A DNA stretch of 44,166 nt. Source: Bacteroidia bacterium (GTDB lineage: Bacteria; Bacteroidota; Bacteroidia; Bacteroidales; VadinHA17). This document shows positions 24,375 to 32,355 of the stretch, piece by piece. The stretch is taken from contig JAPLEC010000435.1 of the NCBI GenBank assembly GCA_026391515.1, positions 1 to 44,166 on the forward strand, written 5' to 3'. The notes under the pieces are model-generated. The model searched no databases, was not told the origin of the DNA, and saw only the letters and a program-made list of their open reading frames with translations. Every line of letters begins with the position of its first letter. Position 1 is the stretch's first letter. A program made the translations under genes and the position numbers.

Positions 24375-26156
24375 TTAGTAGCTTTCCCGTTCCACATAAT
24401 GTGTATGGAGAAGCTCATGTGATGCATGGCTGTTTGGATTGCCAAGGAATTCTTTGTAAATGGCAATCACATCAGGATTCTCATGGGATTTGCGAAGTAC
24501 CATGTGCTCATCTTCTGAATATATAGCTTTCATACGATTCTTTCTGATCTCCATGCTGGTTGGTATCGGCTGTCCGCCGCCGCCAATGCATCCACCGGGG
24601 CATGCCATTATTTCAACAAAATGGTATGGCGATTTTCCTTTTCTGACCTGCCTCATAATCTTGTTCGCATTTACAAGTCCATGAGCTATTGCGACTTTCA
24701 GTTCGACACCTTCAAGGAATTTCCAGTCGTTTGTACAGCCTTCGATTTTTATTGTTGCCTCTTTGACCCCTTCCATTCCGCGAACCGGCGTAATATTGAG
24801 GTTTGCAAAAGGAACTTCCCTTCCGGTTACAATCTCATAAGCAGTACGAAGAGCTGCTTCCATTACACCTCCTGTCGCACCGAAGATAACTGCTGCACCT
24901 GTCGAATCGCCCATAATTGAATCATAATGAGACGATTCAAGATTTCTGAAATCGATTCCTGCCTGTTTTATCATTACTGCCAGCTCTCTGGTTGTGAGAA
25001 CAAAATCAATATCCTTGTATCCGCTGGATCTCATTTCAGGTCTGTCGGCTTCATATTTTTTTGCCGTACATGGCATTATTGAAACTGATACAATCTTTGA
25101 AGGATCAAGTTTCATTTTCGATGCATAAAATGTTTTTGCAAGTGCACCGAACATCTGCTGCGGCGATTTGCATGTCGACAGATTTGAAAGGAACTCAGGA
25201 TATTTATGTTCGATGAACTTTATCCATCCTGGTGAACATGATGTAAACATCGGAAGTGATAGTTTCTTATCACCATCGACAAGAATTTTCTTCAGTCTTG
25301 TGAGAAGCTCTGTTCCTTCTTCCATAATCGTAAGATCAGCTGTGAAGTCGGTATCAAGAATAGAATCAAAACCAAGCTGTCTGAGAGCAGTAACCATTTT
25401 CCCTGTTACTCTTTCTCCCGGATTATAGCCAAGATCTTCACCAAGTGCCACTCTGACAGCCGGTGCTGTCTGAACAACTACATGTTTTTCCTTATCATAA
25501 ATAGCATCCCAGACCTGGTCGATATATGTTTTTTCAACCAGTGCACCGGTGGGACAACGGTTAACACACTGCCCGCAGTTGGTACATACAACATGACTCA
25601 TTGGCCTGTCGTGAAATGAAGATATTTTCTGATGAGCGCCTTTGTTGGCAACTGCAATTGCTGAAATATACTGCAACTCGGTACATGTTCTGACACAACG
25701 CTGACAATGGATACATTTGCTATCGTCCTTCATGAATGATGGTGATGACCTGTCAATGGTATATTGATGATCTTCGATGAGATCAAGGAAAATTGTATCT
25801 CCGAATGCAAATTCATTTGCCAGAGCCTGGAGTTCACATTTCTGGTTTTTATAACATTTTGTGCAATCAGACCTGTGTTCAGAAAGGAGAAGCTCTACAA
25901 TATGCTTTCGGGCATTTCTTACTTTTAATGTGTTGGTGTGGATATCCATACCTTCTGCAACCGGCATTGCGCATGCTGCTATGAGAGTCCTTGCTCCTGT
26001 CTGTTCAACAACACAAACCCTGCAGTTTCCTGCCACACATAAATCGGGATGATTACATAATGTCGGGATATTTATTTTCAGTTTTCTTGCAGCATCAAGA
26101 ACTGTTGTCCCCGGCTGAACTGAAATTTTCTGATGATTTATACTAAGACTTATCAT
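24375..26156 (-). CDS. hydA: [FeFe] hydrogenase catalytic subunit, NADH-linked multimeric type
   Basis: This is a 593-residue HndD/HydA-type subunit that interconverts H2 and protons. In order: an N-terminal [2Fe-2S] domain (C34, C40-region, C45, C48), a His-Cys3 cluster (H94, C98, C101, C107), two [4Fe-4S] clusters (C148/C151/C154/C158 and C191/C194/C197/C201), and the H-cluster domain. H-cluster motifs are TSCSPGW (305-311), MPCTAKKYEA (361-370) and MACPGGCIGGGGQP (517-530). The usual proton-relay Cys after C307 is Ser308 here; from memory Ser is also seen in other multimeric NAD(P)-linked enzymes. It is cytoplasmic, with no signal peptide. It is last in hydC-hydB-hydA and followed at once by a terminator. 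The HydEFG maturases are not in the window. Confidence 0.96.
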   Translation of the reverse strand: MISLSINHQKISVQPGTTVLDAARKLKINIPTLCNHPDLCVAGNCRVCVVEQTGARTLIAACAMPVAEGMDIHTNTLKVRNARKHIVELLLSEHRSDCTKCYKNQKCELQALANEFAFGDTIFLDLIEDHQYTIDRSSPSFMKDDSKCIHCQRCVRTCTELQYISAIAVANKGAHQKISSFHDRPMSHVVCTNCGQCVNRCPTGALVEKTYIDQVWDAIYDKEKHVVVQTAPAVRVALGEDLGYNPGERVTGKMVTALRQLGFDSILDTDFTADLTIMEEGTELLTRLKKILVDGDKKLSLPMFTSCSPGWIKFIEHKYPEFLSNLSTCKSPQQMFGALAKTFYASKMKLDPSKIVSVSIMPCTAKKYEADRPEMRSSGYKDIDFVLTTRELAVMIKQAGIDFRNLESSHYDSIMGDSTGAAVIFGATGGVMEAALRTAYEIVTGREVPFANLNITPVRGMEGVKEATIKIEGCTNDWKFLEGVELKVAIAHGLVNANKIMRQVRKGKSPYHFVEIMACPGGCIGGGGQPIPTSMEIRKNRMKAIYSEDEHMVLRKSHENPDVIAIYKEFLGNPNSHASHELLHTHYVERESY

Positions 26157-26176
26157 TATTTCTGTACATTATTATA

Positions 26177-27337
26177 TTAGTAAATGATTTCTTCCCTGAA
26201 GTTTTCAACAATAGTTCTAAAGGCGTTACCCACTGATTGTCCGAGACCACATTTTGATGCAACTTTCATTGTATCAGCAAGTTTTATCAGTTCATTCAGA
26301 TATGTTGTTTTCACTTCTCCTTTCTTGACTTTCTGTACACCTTTAAGCAGCTGCTGGCATCCGACCCGGCAAGGTGTGCACTGCCCACATGACTCTTCTG
26401 CAAAGAAATCAAGATAGTTGTGAAGAACATTGTACATCGATCTTGAGCTGTTGAACAGCTTCATTGAACCGCCTGTAGGGACACCTTCAAAACCTATGAT
26501 GGTACTTCCAAATTTTTTCCTTGGTACACAGAAACCCGATGCACCTCCTACCTGTACCGCTTTTGTGTCGCCGTCACCAAATTCATTTACAAACTCCTGC
26601 ACTGACATACCGAGTTCAAGCTCAAAAATACCGGGTGTTGGAGTATCGCCAGATACTGAGAATACTTTCGAACCACGTGAATCTTTAGTTCCAAGATGGC
26701 TGTAAGATTCTGGTCCATGTGTTATTATCATCATTGCTGTGACTAATGTCTCAACATTATTGATTGCGGTTGGCTTATTAAAAACACCGGAAGTTGTCGG
26801 GTAAGGAGGTTTGTTGCGAGGTTCCCCACGCCCGCCTTCAACTGATTCAAAAAGTGCGCTCTCTTCTCCGCAGATATACGCCCCACTTCCAAGACAATAG
26901 TTTATTTTAAACTCGAATCCGATCTGTTTAATTAATTTGTGGAACGATTCGAGCTCAATCATCAGCTGAGGAAGCATAAATCTGTATTCGCCCCTGAGAT
27001 AAACGATACCTTTTTTTGCACCAATTGCTTTACCGGCAATTACCATTCCTCCATATACTTTGTAAGCTACTTTGTCGAGTATCTCCCGGTCCTTAAATGT
27101 TCCGGGCTCACCCTCATCGGCATTACATACAATATATTTTTCAGATTCTTTAACTGCTGCCGTATATTTCCATTTAAGACCAGTCGGGAATCCGGCACCT
27201 CCGCGTCCTTTAAGGCCTGAATCAAGTACCTGCTGAATGATCTTTTCCGGAGACATCTTAAAAACTTTAGTAAGAACCTCTTTTGCGTCTATTTTTTCGA
27301 AGATAAGATCTACCTTATTTAATCCTCTTTTTTCCAT
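26177..27337 (-). CDS. hydB: [FeFe] hydrogenase NADH-binding subunit (NuoF-like, compact)
   Basis: This flavoprotein subunit binds NADH and FMN (GRGGAGFPTGLKWK, NADEGEPGTFKDRE, RGEYR) and passes electrons to HydA. Near the C-terminus C317, C320, C323 and C363 hold one [4Fe-4S] cluster (SCGQCTPCRVGC). I chose the start at 27337 (MEKRGLNKVD), giving 386 residues and a 13-base gap after hydC; the frame opens at 27424 but that part overlaps hydC. It is notably short: it lacks the N-terminal thioredoxin-like [2Fe-2S] domain and the C-terminal two-cluster ferredoxin domain of bifurcating HydB proteins (about 600 residues). Confidence 0.93.
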   Translation of the reverse strand: MEKRGLNKVDLIFEKIDAKEVLTKVFKMSPEKIIQQVLDSGLKGRGGAGFPTGLKWKYTAAVKESEKYIVCNADEGEPGTFKDREILDKVAYKVYGGMVIAGKAIGAKKGIVYLRGEYRFMLPQLMIELESFHKLIKQIGFEFKINYCLGSGAYICGEESALFESVEGGRGEPRNKPPYPTTSGVFNKPTAINNVETLVTAMMIITHGPESYSHLGTKDSRGSKVFSVSGDTPTPGIFELELGMSVQEFVNEFGDGDTKAVQVGGASGFCVPRKKFGSTIIGFEGVPTGGSMKLFNSSRSMYNVLHNYLDFFAEESCGQCTPCRVGCQQLLKGVQKVKKGEVKTTYLNELIKLADTMKVASKCGLGQSVGNAFRTIVENFREEIIY

Positions 27338-27350
27338 TTTGCACAGGGTA

Positions 27351-27818
27351 TTATTTCTTTTGCATATAACCTTTAATAATCTCAACAATCTTTTCAGGAG
27401 TAAGCTCCGTATAAGGCATTTCATTAATCAGTATTGCAGGAGCTTTATGGCACCAGCCTATGCAGTTTGTTTCAATCAGGCTGAATTGCTTGTCAGAAGT
27501 TGTTTCGCCAACCGTGATTTTAAGAATATCTTCAAGGGTTTGAATGATTTCACCTTTGCCCTTCATCGAGCATGTTATTGTTTTACAAACTCTTATCACA
27601 TATTTTCCTCTGACATTTGTATCGAGAAAAGTATAAAATGATGCTGTTCCATAAACTTCAGCAGCTGAAATATCCAGCTCCTTCGCTACTTCAACCATGG
27701 CTTCATCGGTAAGATAATTATGTCTTTCGACTATACCCTGGAGTATAGGCATAAGACTCTCCCTTGCACGGCCATGCTTGTCGGATAGCTCCTTTACAAG
27801 ATTTCCTAGGTGGTACAT
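27351..27818 (-). CDS. hydC: [FeFe] hydrogenase NuoE-like [2Fe-2S] subunit
   Basis: This is a 155-residue thioredoxin-fold subunit. The [2Fe-2S] ligands are C78 and C83 (CKTITC) and C119 and C123 (CIGWC), the spacing of NuoE/HydC proteins. It opens the hydCBA operon and works with HydB as the diaphorase part of the complex. The promoter must lie in the repeat-rich spacer upstream (27819-28156). I did not see a TGTGA-N6-TCACA palindrome there like those at the [NiFe] locus. Confidence 0.94.
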   Translation of the reverse strand: MYHLGNLVKELSDKHGRARESLMPILQGIVERHNYLTDEAMVEVAKELDISAAEVYGTASFYTFLDTNVRGKYVIRVCKTITCSMKGKGEIIQTLEDILKITVGETTSDKQFSLIETNCIGWCHKAPAILINEMPYTELTPEKIVEIIKGYMQKK

Positions 27819-28156
27819 TTCTATCTGATTTTTAAGTAATTAATTAATATTTGGTCAACAATTAATAGCTTTTAAAAAGCGCCGTTAATTTAATAACAAT
27901 ACTCCTGAAAAAAAACTTACAAATGTCATACTTTCTAATTTAGAATCAAACTAAACAAGTCTTGCTCCCTTTGGTCGCTGTCTGGCTCCTTTCAGTCGCC
28001 ATCTTACGCGCTTCGCTCATCGTCTTTATGTCCGCCAAATGGCGGACTGTCTTGCTCACGGAGTTTATCCCGCCCTAAGCGGGACGACAGACTTAAGACT
28101 TAATCAATTACATTCATTTCAGATGAATTGTTTATATTTAAGGATATTTTTCAACC
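27819..28156. other. Divergent spacer with GC-rich palindromes
   Basis: No gene is supported. It must contain the hydCBA promoter (minus strand) and that of the HAD gene (plus). The part near hydC is AT-rich, with an AGCTTTTAAAAAGC inverted repeat at about 27868-27881. From about 27955 it becomes GC-rich and repetitive: GTCTTGCTCC and TCAGTCGCC segments, a hairpin GTCCGCC/GGCGGAC (28030-28047) and a hairpin TCCCGC/GCGGGA (28068-28084). The latter is the reverse complement of the one at 37843-37858 apart from one extra base. Confidence 0.75.
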
Positions 28157-29041
28157 ATGGATTACCAGTCAGTACTCAAAAACCTGAAACCGAATCATGA
28201 TTTCTTTATCGGGATCGATTCCGACGGTTGTGTCTTTGATTCCATGGAGGTAAAACAAAAAGAATTCTTTATTCCAAATGCGCTTAAATTCTTCAACCTT
28301 TTTCCAGTTTCAAAACCGCTTCGCGAAACATGGGAATTCGTAAACCTCTATTCCGTTTATCGCGGAGGCAACAGGTTCCCTGCAATGATCAAAGTTTTTG
28401 ATCTTCTTAGTGATCGGGATGAGATTAAAGAAACCGGATTTAAGCTCCCCGATTTGAGTGCATTAAAAGAATGGATAAGTATCGAAACTAAACTCGGGAA
28501 TTCAAATCTTAGGAAATATTTTGAGGAGAAAAATGTCAAATCACTGGAAGTTGTTCTGAAATGGTCCGAGTCCGTAAACAGGGATATAAGCGAATGGCTT
28601 CACGACATCCCTCCATTTTTTCATGCAATAAAAGCTATTGAAAGAATTTCTCAGATTGCAGACATTATTGTTGTATCCCAGACTCCGCTTGAAGCTCTCG
28701 ATCGCGAATGGCTTGAAAATGATATCAAAAAATATGTCAGGATGATAGCAGCACAGGAGCATGGAACAAAAGCAGAACATATAGCGGTTGCTGCTAAAGG
28801 CAAATATCCTGACGATAAAATTCTGCTAATAGGCGATGCATTTGGCGACATGTTAGCAGCACAAACCAACAATGTACTTTTCTATCCAGTAGTCCCGGGG
28901 CAAGAGGATCAGTCGTGGAAAAAGCTTCTGAATGAAGGACTTGAAAGGTTTCTCAATGGAACATTTGCAGGTTCTTATGAAGAGTCTTTAATGGCAGAGT
29001 TCAGAAAGGTTTTACCTATTACACCTCCGTGGAAGAGGTAG
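28157..29041 (+). CDS. HAD-superfamily hydrolase
   Basis: This is a 294-residue phosphatase-like protein. Motif I is DSDGCVFDS (the DxDx nucleophile), motif II SQTP (Ser/Thr), and motifs III/IV are around KILLIGDAFGDMLAA (GDxxxD). A large helical cap lies between motifs I and II. The substrate is unknown. It is convergent with hypB: the two coding ends overlap by 23 bases, so there is no room for a terminator between them. It has no obvious functional link with hydrogenase. Confidence 0.82.
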   Translation: MDYQSVLKNLKPNHDFFIGIDSDGCVFDSMEVKQKEFFIPNALKFFNLFPVSKPLRETWEFVNLYSVYRGGNRFPAMIKVFDLLSDRDEIKETGFKLPDLSALKEWISIETKLGNSNLRKYFEEKNVKSLEVVLKWSESVNRDISEWLHDIPPFFHAIKAIERISQIADIIVVSQTPLEALDREWLENDIKKYVRMIAAQEHGTKAEHIAVAAKGKYPDDKILLIGDAFGDMLAAQTNNVLFYPVVPGQEDQSWKKLLNEGLERFLNGTFAGSYEESLMAEFRKVLPITPPWKR

Positions 29042-29684
29042 AAAGAATCTGCTTACTTATCCATTTTATCCATTCTTTCAATCCGTTTCCCCTTGTGCAG
29101 GAAATCTCAAATAAGGGGACTTGTCCATTAATATTCTTTAAATCAGAATTAAAAGTCTCCCTTTTAAAATTTGTATATGGTATCAGGTCAATCTTATTTA
29201 ACAGAACTGCTTTCGCTTCTCTGAAAAGCATTGGATATTTGCCAGGTTTATCATCGCCTTCAGTGGTGCTGACTATTGCCAGTTTGAACGTTTCACCCAG
29301 ATCAAATTGAGACGGGCAGATGAGGTTGCCGACATTCTCTACAAACAAGACATCAAGGTCGTCAAGGTCAAATGAGTCAAGGACTTTTGAGATGCTGTGC
29401 GAATCAAGATGACAGCCGCCCTCAGTATTGATTACCACTATCGGGATGTTGTATTTCTTCAAACGCTGAGCATCCCTATCAGTTGTTATATCGCCTTCAA
29501 TTATCCCAATCCGGAATTTCTTATTCAATTCTTCACAGGTGCGTTCAAGCAAAGTTGTTTTCCCTGCGCCGGGTGAGCTTATTAAATTTACCATCAACAC
29601 TTTTTTAGCTACAAGTAAATTCCTCACTTCTCCTGCTTTGTTCTGGTTTCTGTCCAGAATATTCTTCATTATCTTGATTTCCAT
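29019..29684 (-). CDS. hypB: Hydrogenase nickel-insertion GTPase HypB
   Basis: This 221-residue GTPase delivers nickel to the [NiFe] hydrogenase large subunit together with HypA. The P-loop is SSPGAGKTT (37-45). EGDITTDRDAQRL, EGGCHLDS and ENVGNLICPS carry the conserved switch and metal-binding Cys/His residues, and NKIDL is the base-recognition motif. It lacks the N-terminal CxxCGC nickel site and His-rich tract of some HypB proteins. It is the last gene of the rex-hyp operon, 2 bases after hypA. Confidence 0.97.
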   Translation of the reverse strand: MEIKIMKNILDRNQNKAGEVRNLLVAKKVLMVNLISSPGAGKTTLLERTCEELNKKFRIGIIEGDITTDRDAQRLKKYNIPIVVINTEGGCHLDSHSISKVLDSFDLDDLDVLFVENVGNLICPSQFDLGETFKLAIVSTTEGDDKPGKYPMLFREAKAVLLNKIDLIPYTNFKRETFNSDLKNINGQVPLFEISCTRGNGLKEWIKWISKQILSTSSTEV

Positions 29685-29686
29685 TG

Positions 29687-30028
29687 CTACTCTCCTTCTA
29701 TACTTTTTATAAATAATTCTTTTCCATGAATGATTTCCAGGTCAGTTGACCTGCAATTAGCGCATACAAACCTATTTTCTTCCACCCCGAAATCGTTTCC
29801 GCACTTTTTGCAAATCATCTTTACAGAAACTATTTCAATATTTACTTCAGCATCCTGTGCGATTGTATTTCTTACTGTTTCGCTGAAAGCAAAAATAAAA
29901 ATATCAGGAACAATCTGCACCAGCACTCCAAAGCTGATATTCACCTTTGTCACCTTCGAAAGTTTCTCACGTTTCGCTGTTTCAAGCACGATGGCCGAGA
30001 GATCTTCTGCTATTCTTATTTCGTGCAT
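29687..30028 (-). CDS. hypA: Hydrogenase nickel-insertion protein HypA
   Basis: This is a 113-residue nickel metallochaperone. The N-terminal MHE holds the nickel-binding His2, and a zinc site is formed by C73, C76, C89 and C92. Length and layout are standard. It lies 10 bases after hypE and 2 bases before hypB. Confidence 0.97.
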   Translation of the reverse strand: MHEIRIAEDLSAIVLETAKREKLSKVTKVNISFGVLVQIVPDIFIFAFSETVRNTIAQDAEVNIEIVSVKMICKKCGNDFGVEENRFVCANCRSTDLEIIHGKELFIKSIEGE

Positions 30029-30038
30029 AACTTATTTA

Positions 30039-31046
30039 TTAACAGATTCTTGGAAGCTGCGCTCCTGAAGGCATATCAAGAATACGTTTTCCTCCAACGG
30101 ATGTATTTAGCACTACAAGGTTTCTTTTATCCGGTACTATTTCTCCAAATATAGAAGAGAATGCTCCCAATGCATCAGACCTGAGAATTTCAAGCACTTT
30201 TTCTGCCTCCTCTGCACTAGTAACAATTAATAGCTTCCCTTCATTTGCAAGATAGAGTGGATCAAATCCAAGTATTTCACATACTCCTCTAACCGGATCA
30301 TCAACAGGTATTGACGCCTCATCAGCGATAATACCTGAATTTATCATCCCAGCCAGCTCATTCATAACACCAGCAAGACCTCCCCTGGTCAGGTCGCGCA
30401 TAAAATGAATCTCTTTGCAGCTTTTCAGAACACCCTCTATAAGATGGTTCAGCGATGCACAATCAGAAGTTACAGGAGTGGTGAAGCTGAGCTTGTTACG
30501 GGCCCCGGCGACAGCGATGGAATGATTCCCCAGCGGACCATTAATAATCAGCTTATCACCCGGTTTAATGCGTTTGCCGGTACTGATATGCTCCTGACTG
30601 TAATCAAGGATTCCTGTTCCGGAAGTCGTAATGAAAAGTCTGTCGCATTTTCCCTTTTCCACAACTTTCGTATCTCCTGTCACTATTTTCACTCCTGCGT
30701 TCGTTGCTTCATCAGCCATTGATTCTGCAATTGTGACAAGATCGTTTACAGGAAAACCCTCTTCAATAATAAATGAAGCTGCGATATATTTTGGTTCTGC
30801 ACCCGAAACTGCCAGGTCATTCACTGTACCACAGATGGCAAGCTTCCCAATGTTGCCACCGGGGAAAAATAGTGGATCAATAACATAGGAATCCGTAGTA
30901 AAAACCAGAGTTTTTCCCATCTCTTTAAGAATAGCAGAATCGGTTAAAGGCTCAGTCATTCCGAATTTCTTCACAAACACTTTTTTAATCAGTTCATGTG
31001 TCTGCTTGCCACCGCTTCCATGATTTAAAGAGATAAGATCATTCAT
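30039..31046 (-). CDS. hypE: Hydrogenase maturation protein HypE
   Basis: This is a 335-residue PurM-like ATPase that dehydrates the carbamoyl group on its own C-terminal Cys to make the cyanide ligands of the NiFe site. The protein ends in PRIC, so the essential terminal Cys is intact. NHGSGGKQTHELI opens the family-typical N-terminus and MRDLTRGGLAGVMNE is the ATP-site segment. It overlaps hypD by 4 bases (ATGA). Confidence 0.97.
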   Translation of the reverse strand: MNDLISLNHGSGGKQTHELIKKVFVKKFGMTEPLTDSAILKEMGKTLVFTTDSYVIDPLFFPGGNIGKLAICGTVNDLAVSGAEPKYIAASFIIEEGFPVNDLVTIAESMADEATNAGVKIVTGDTKVVEKGKCDRLFITTSGTGILDYSQEHISTGKRIKPGDKLIINGPLGNHSIAVAGARNKLSFTTPVTSDCASLNHLIEGVLKSCKEIHFMRDLTRGGLAGVMNELAGMINSGIIADEASIPVDDPVRGVCEILGFDPLYLANEGKLLIVTSAEEAEKVLEILRSDALGAFSSIFGEIVPDKRNLVVLNTSVGGKRILDMPSGAQLPRIC

Positions 31047-32128
31047 CTGACTATTTTGTATTTATACCATGTATTGCATGAACCTTCATTAGAAACCATA
31101 CATGCTCCTACAGGGTTTTCAGGGACACAAATATTTGCAAAGAGAGGACACTGCTCAGGTGTTTTCATTCCTCTCAGTATCTCCCCGCAGATGCACCGGC
31201 TGTCATCCTCCTTATAATCGATTGAAACAGGCACCTGAATATCAGCATTGAACTTTCCATAATTATTCTGCAAACGGAGTCCGCTGGATGGGATCACTCC
31301 AAATCCTCTCCAGATTGCATCACAAGGTTCGAAAACTTCTTTTAAATCTTTCTGAGCTATGGTATTCCCTTTCACTGTGACTGCACGTTTGTATTGTATC
31401 TCAACGAAAGGGGAACTGTTATTTACCTGGGTTATCAGCATCAGAATTGACTGCAATAAATCTGTCGGTTCAAAGCCGGTTATAACACAACCTATTTTAT
31501 ATTTCTCAGGGATGAAGCCGAAAATTGAAGAGCCTGTTATGGCAGCAACATGTCCCGGACAAATAAATCCATCAATATTAACTCCTTCACTTACAATAGC
31601 TTCCATTGCAGGAGGCATAATTTTATGAGCGCTAAGTACAAAGAAATTATTAATGTCCTCTTTATCAGCCTGCTTAACAGTGACTGCAGTTCCGGGAGCT
31701 GTTGTTTCAAAACCTATTGCCAGGAAGATAATTTTCTTATCTGGATTTGCTCTTGCGATCTCCAGCGCTTCAAGACCCGAAAAAACAACTCTTATATCTG
31801 CTCCTTTCACTCTCTTTTTTTCAAGTGAAGAAGCTGATCCGGGAACTCTTACCAGGTCTCCGAAAGTGGTTATGATCACATCCTCCATCTCAGAATAAGT
31901 AACAGCCTTATCAATGAAATCAGTACCTGTGACACAGACAGGGCAGCCAGGGCCTGAGATCAGCCTGATCTTTTCTGAAAGCAATGATGGAATGCCGAAT
32001 CTGTGTATCGCGGCCGTATGACCACCGCACACTTCCATAAAGGTATAATCGTGTATGACTGACTTATTTATCTGACTCGACAGATTCTCTATCAGATCCT
32101 TATCCCTGTATTCATCTATAAACTTCAT
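31043..32128 (-). CDS. hypD: Hydrogenase maturation protein HypD
   Basis: This 361-residue iron-sulfur protein assembles the Fe(CN)2CO unit with HypC. Conserved motifs are EVCGGHTAAIHRFGI, GPGCPVCVTG, ICPGHVAAITG and the C-terminal Cys set (CICGEIL, CPLFANIC, GACMVSNEGSC) that binds a [4Fe-4S] cluster. It lies 2 bases after hypC. Confidence 0.97.
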   Translation of the reverse strand: MKFIDEYRDKDLIENLSSQINKSVIHDYTFMEVCGGHTAAIHRFGIPSLLSEKIRLISGPGCPVCVTGTDFIDKAVTYSEMEDVIITTFGDLVRVPGSASSLEKKRVKGADIRVVFSGLEALEIARANPDKKIIFLAIGFETTAPGTAVTVKQADKEDINNFFVLSAHKIMPPAMEAIVSEGVNIDGFICPGHVAAITGSSIFGFIPEKYKIGCVITGFEPTDLLQSILMLITQVNNSSPFVEIQYKRAVTVKGNTIAQKDLKEVFEPCDAIWRGFGVIPSSGLRLQNNYGKFNADIQVPVSIDYKEDDSRCICGEILRGMKTPEQCPLFANICVPENPVGACMVSNEGSCNTWYKYKIVR

Positions 32129-32130
32129 AC

Positions 32131-32355
32131 TTATTCATTCAGGGTATCACTAATTTCTTTCAGTATCTTAAGTGTTTCAGCTGCCTCTTCTTCACTGATT
32201 TTCTGAATCGCAAATCCGGCATGGAGCAGTATATAATCTCCGACTTTTGCATTTTCGATCATATGCAAGCCTGCTTTAAATAAGCTTCCTCCGACAGAAA
32301 CTTCTGCCATGCTGCCATCGATCGACACAATCTTTGCTGGAATACTCAGACACAT
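32131..32355 (-). CDS. hypC: Hydrogenase maturation chaperone HypC
   Basis: This is a 74-residue HypC/HupF chaperone with the essential N-terminal Cys (MCLSIPAKIV) and the VGDYILLHAGFAIQKI core. It shuttles the Fe ligand set from HypD to the large subunit precursor. Its ATG overlaps the hypF stop by one base (TAATG). Confidence 0.97.
   Translation of the reverse strand: MCLSIPAKIVSIDGSMAEVSVGGSLFKAGLHMIENAKVGDYILLHAGFAIQKISEEEAAETLKILKEISDTLNE

Noticed and set aside
27338..27424. N-terminal extension of hydB
   Set aside because: It overlaps hydC in another frame and does not resemble the HydB thioredoxin-like domain.
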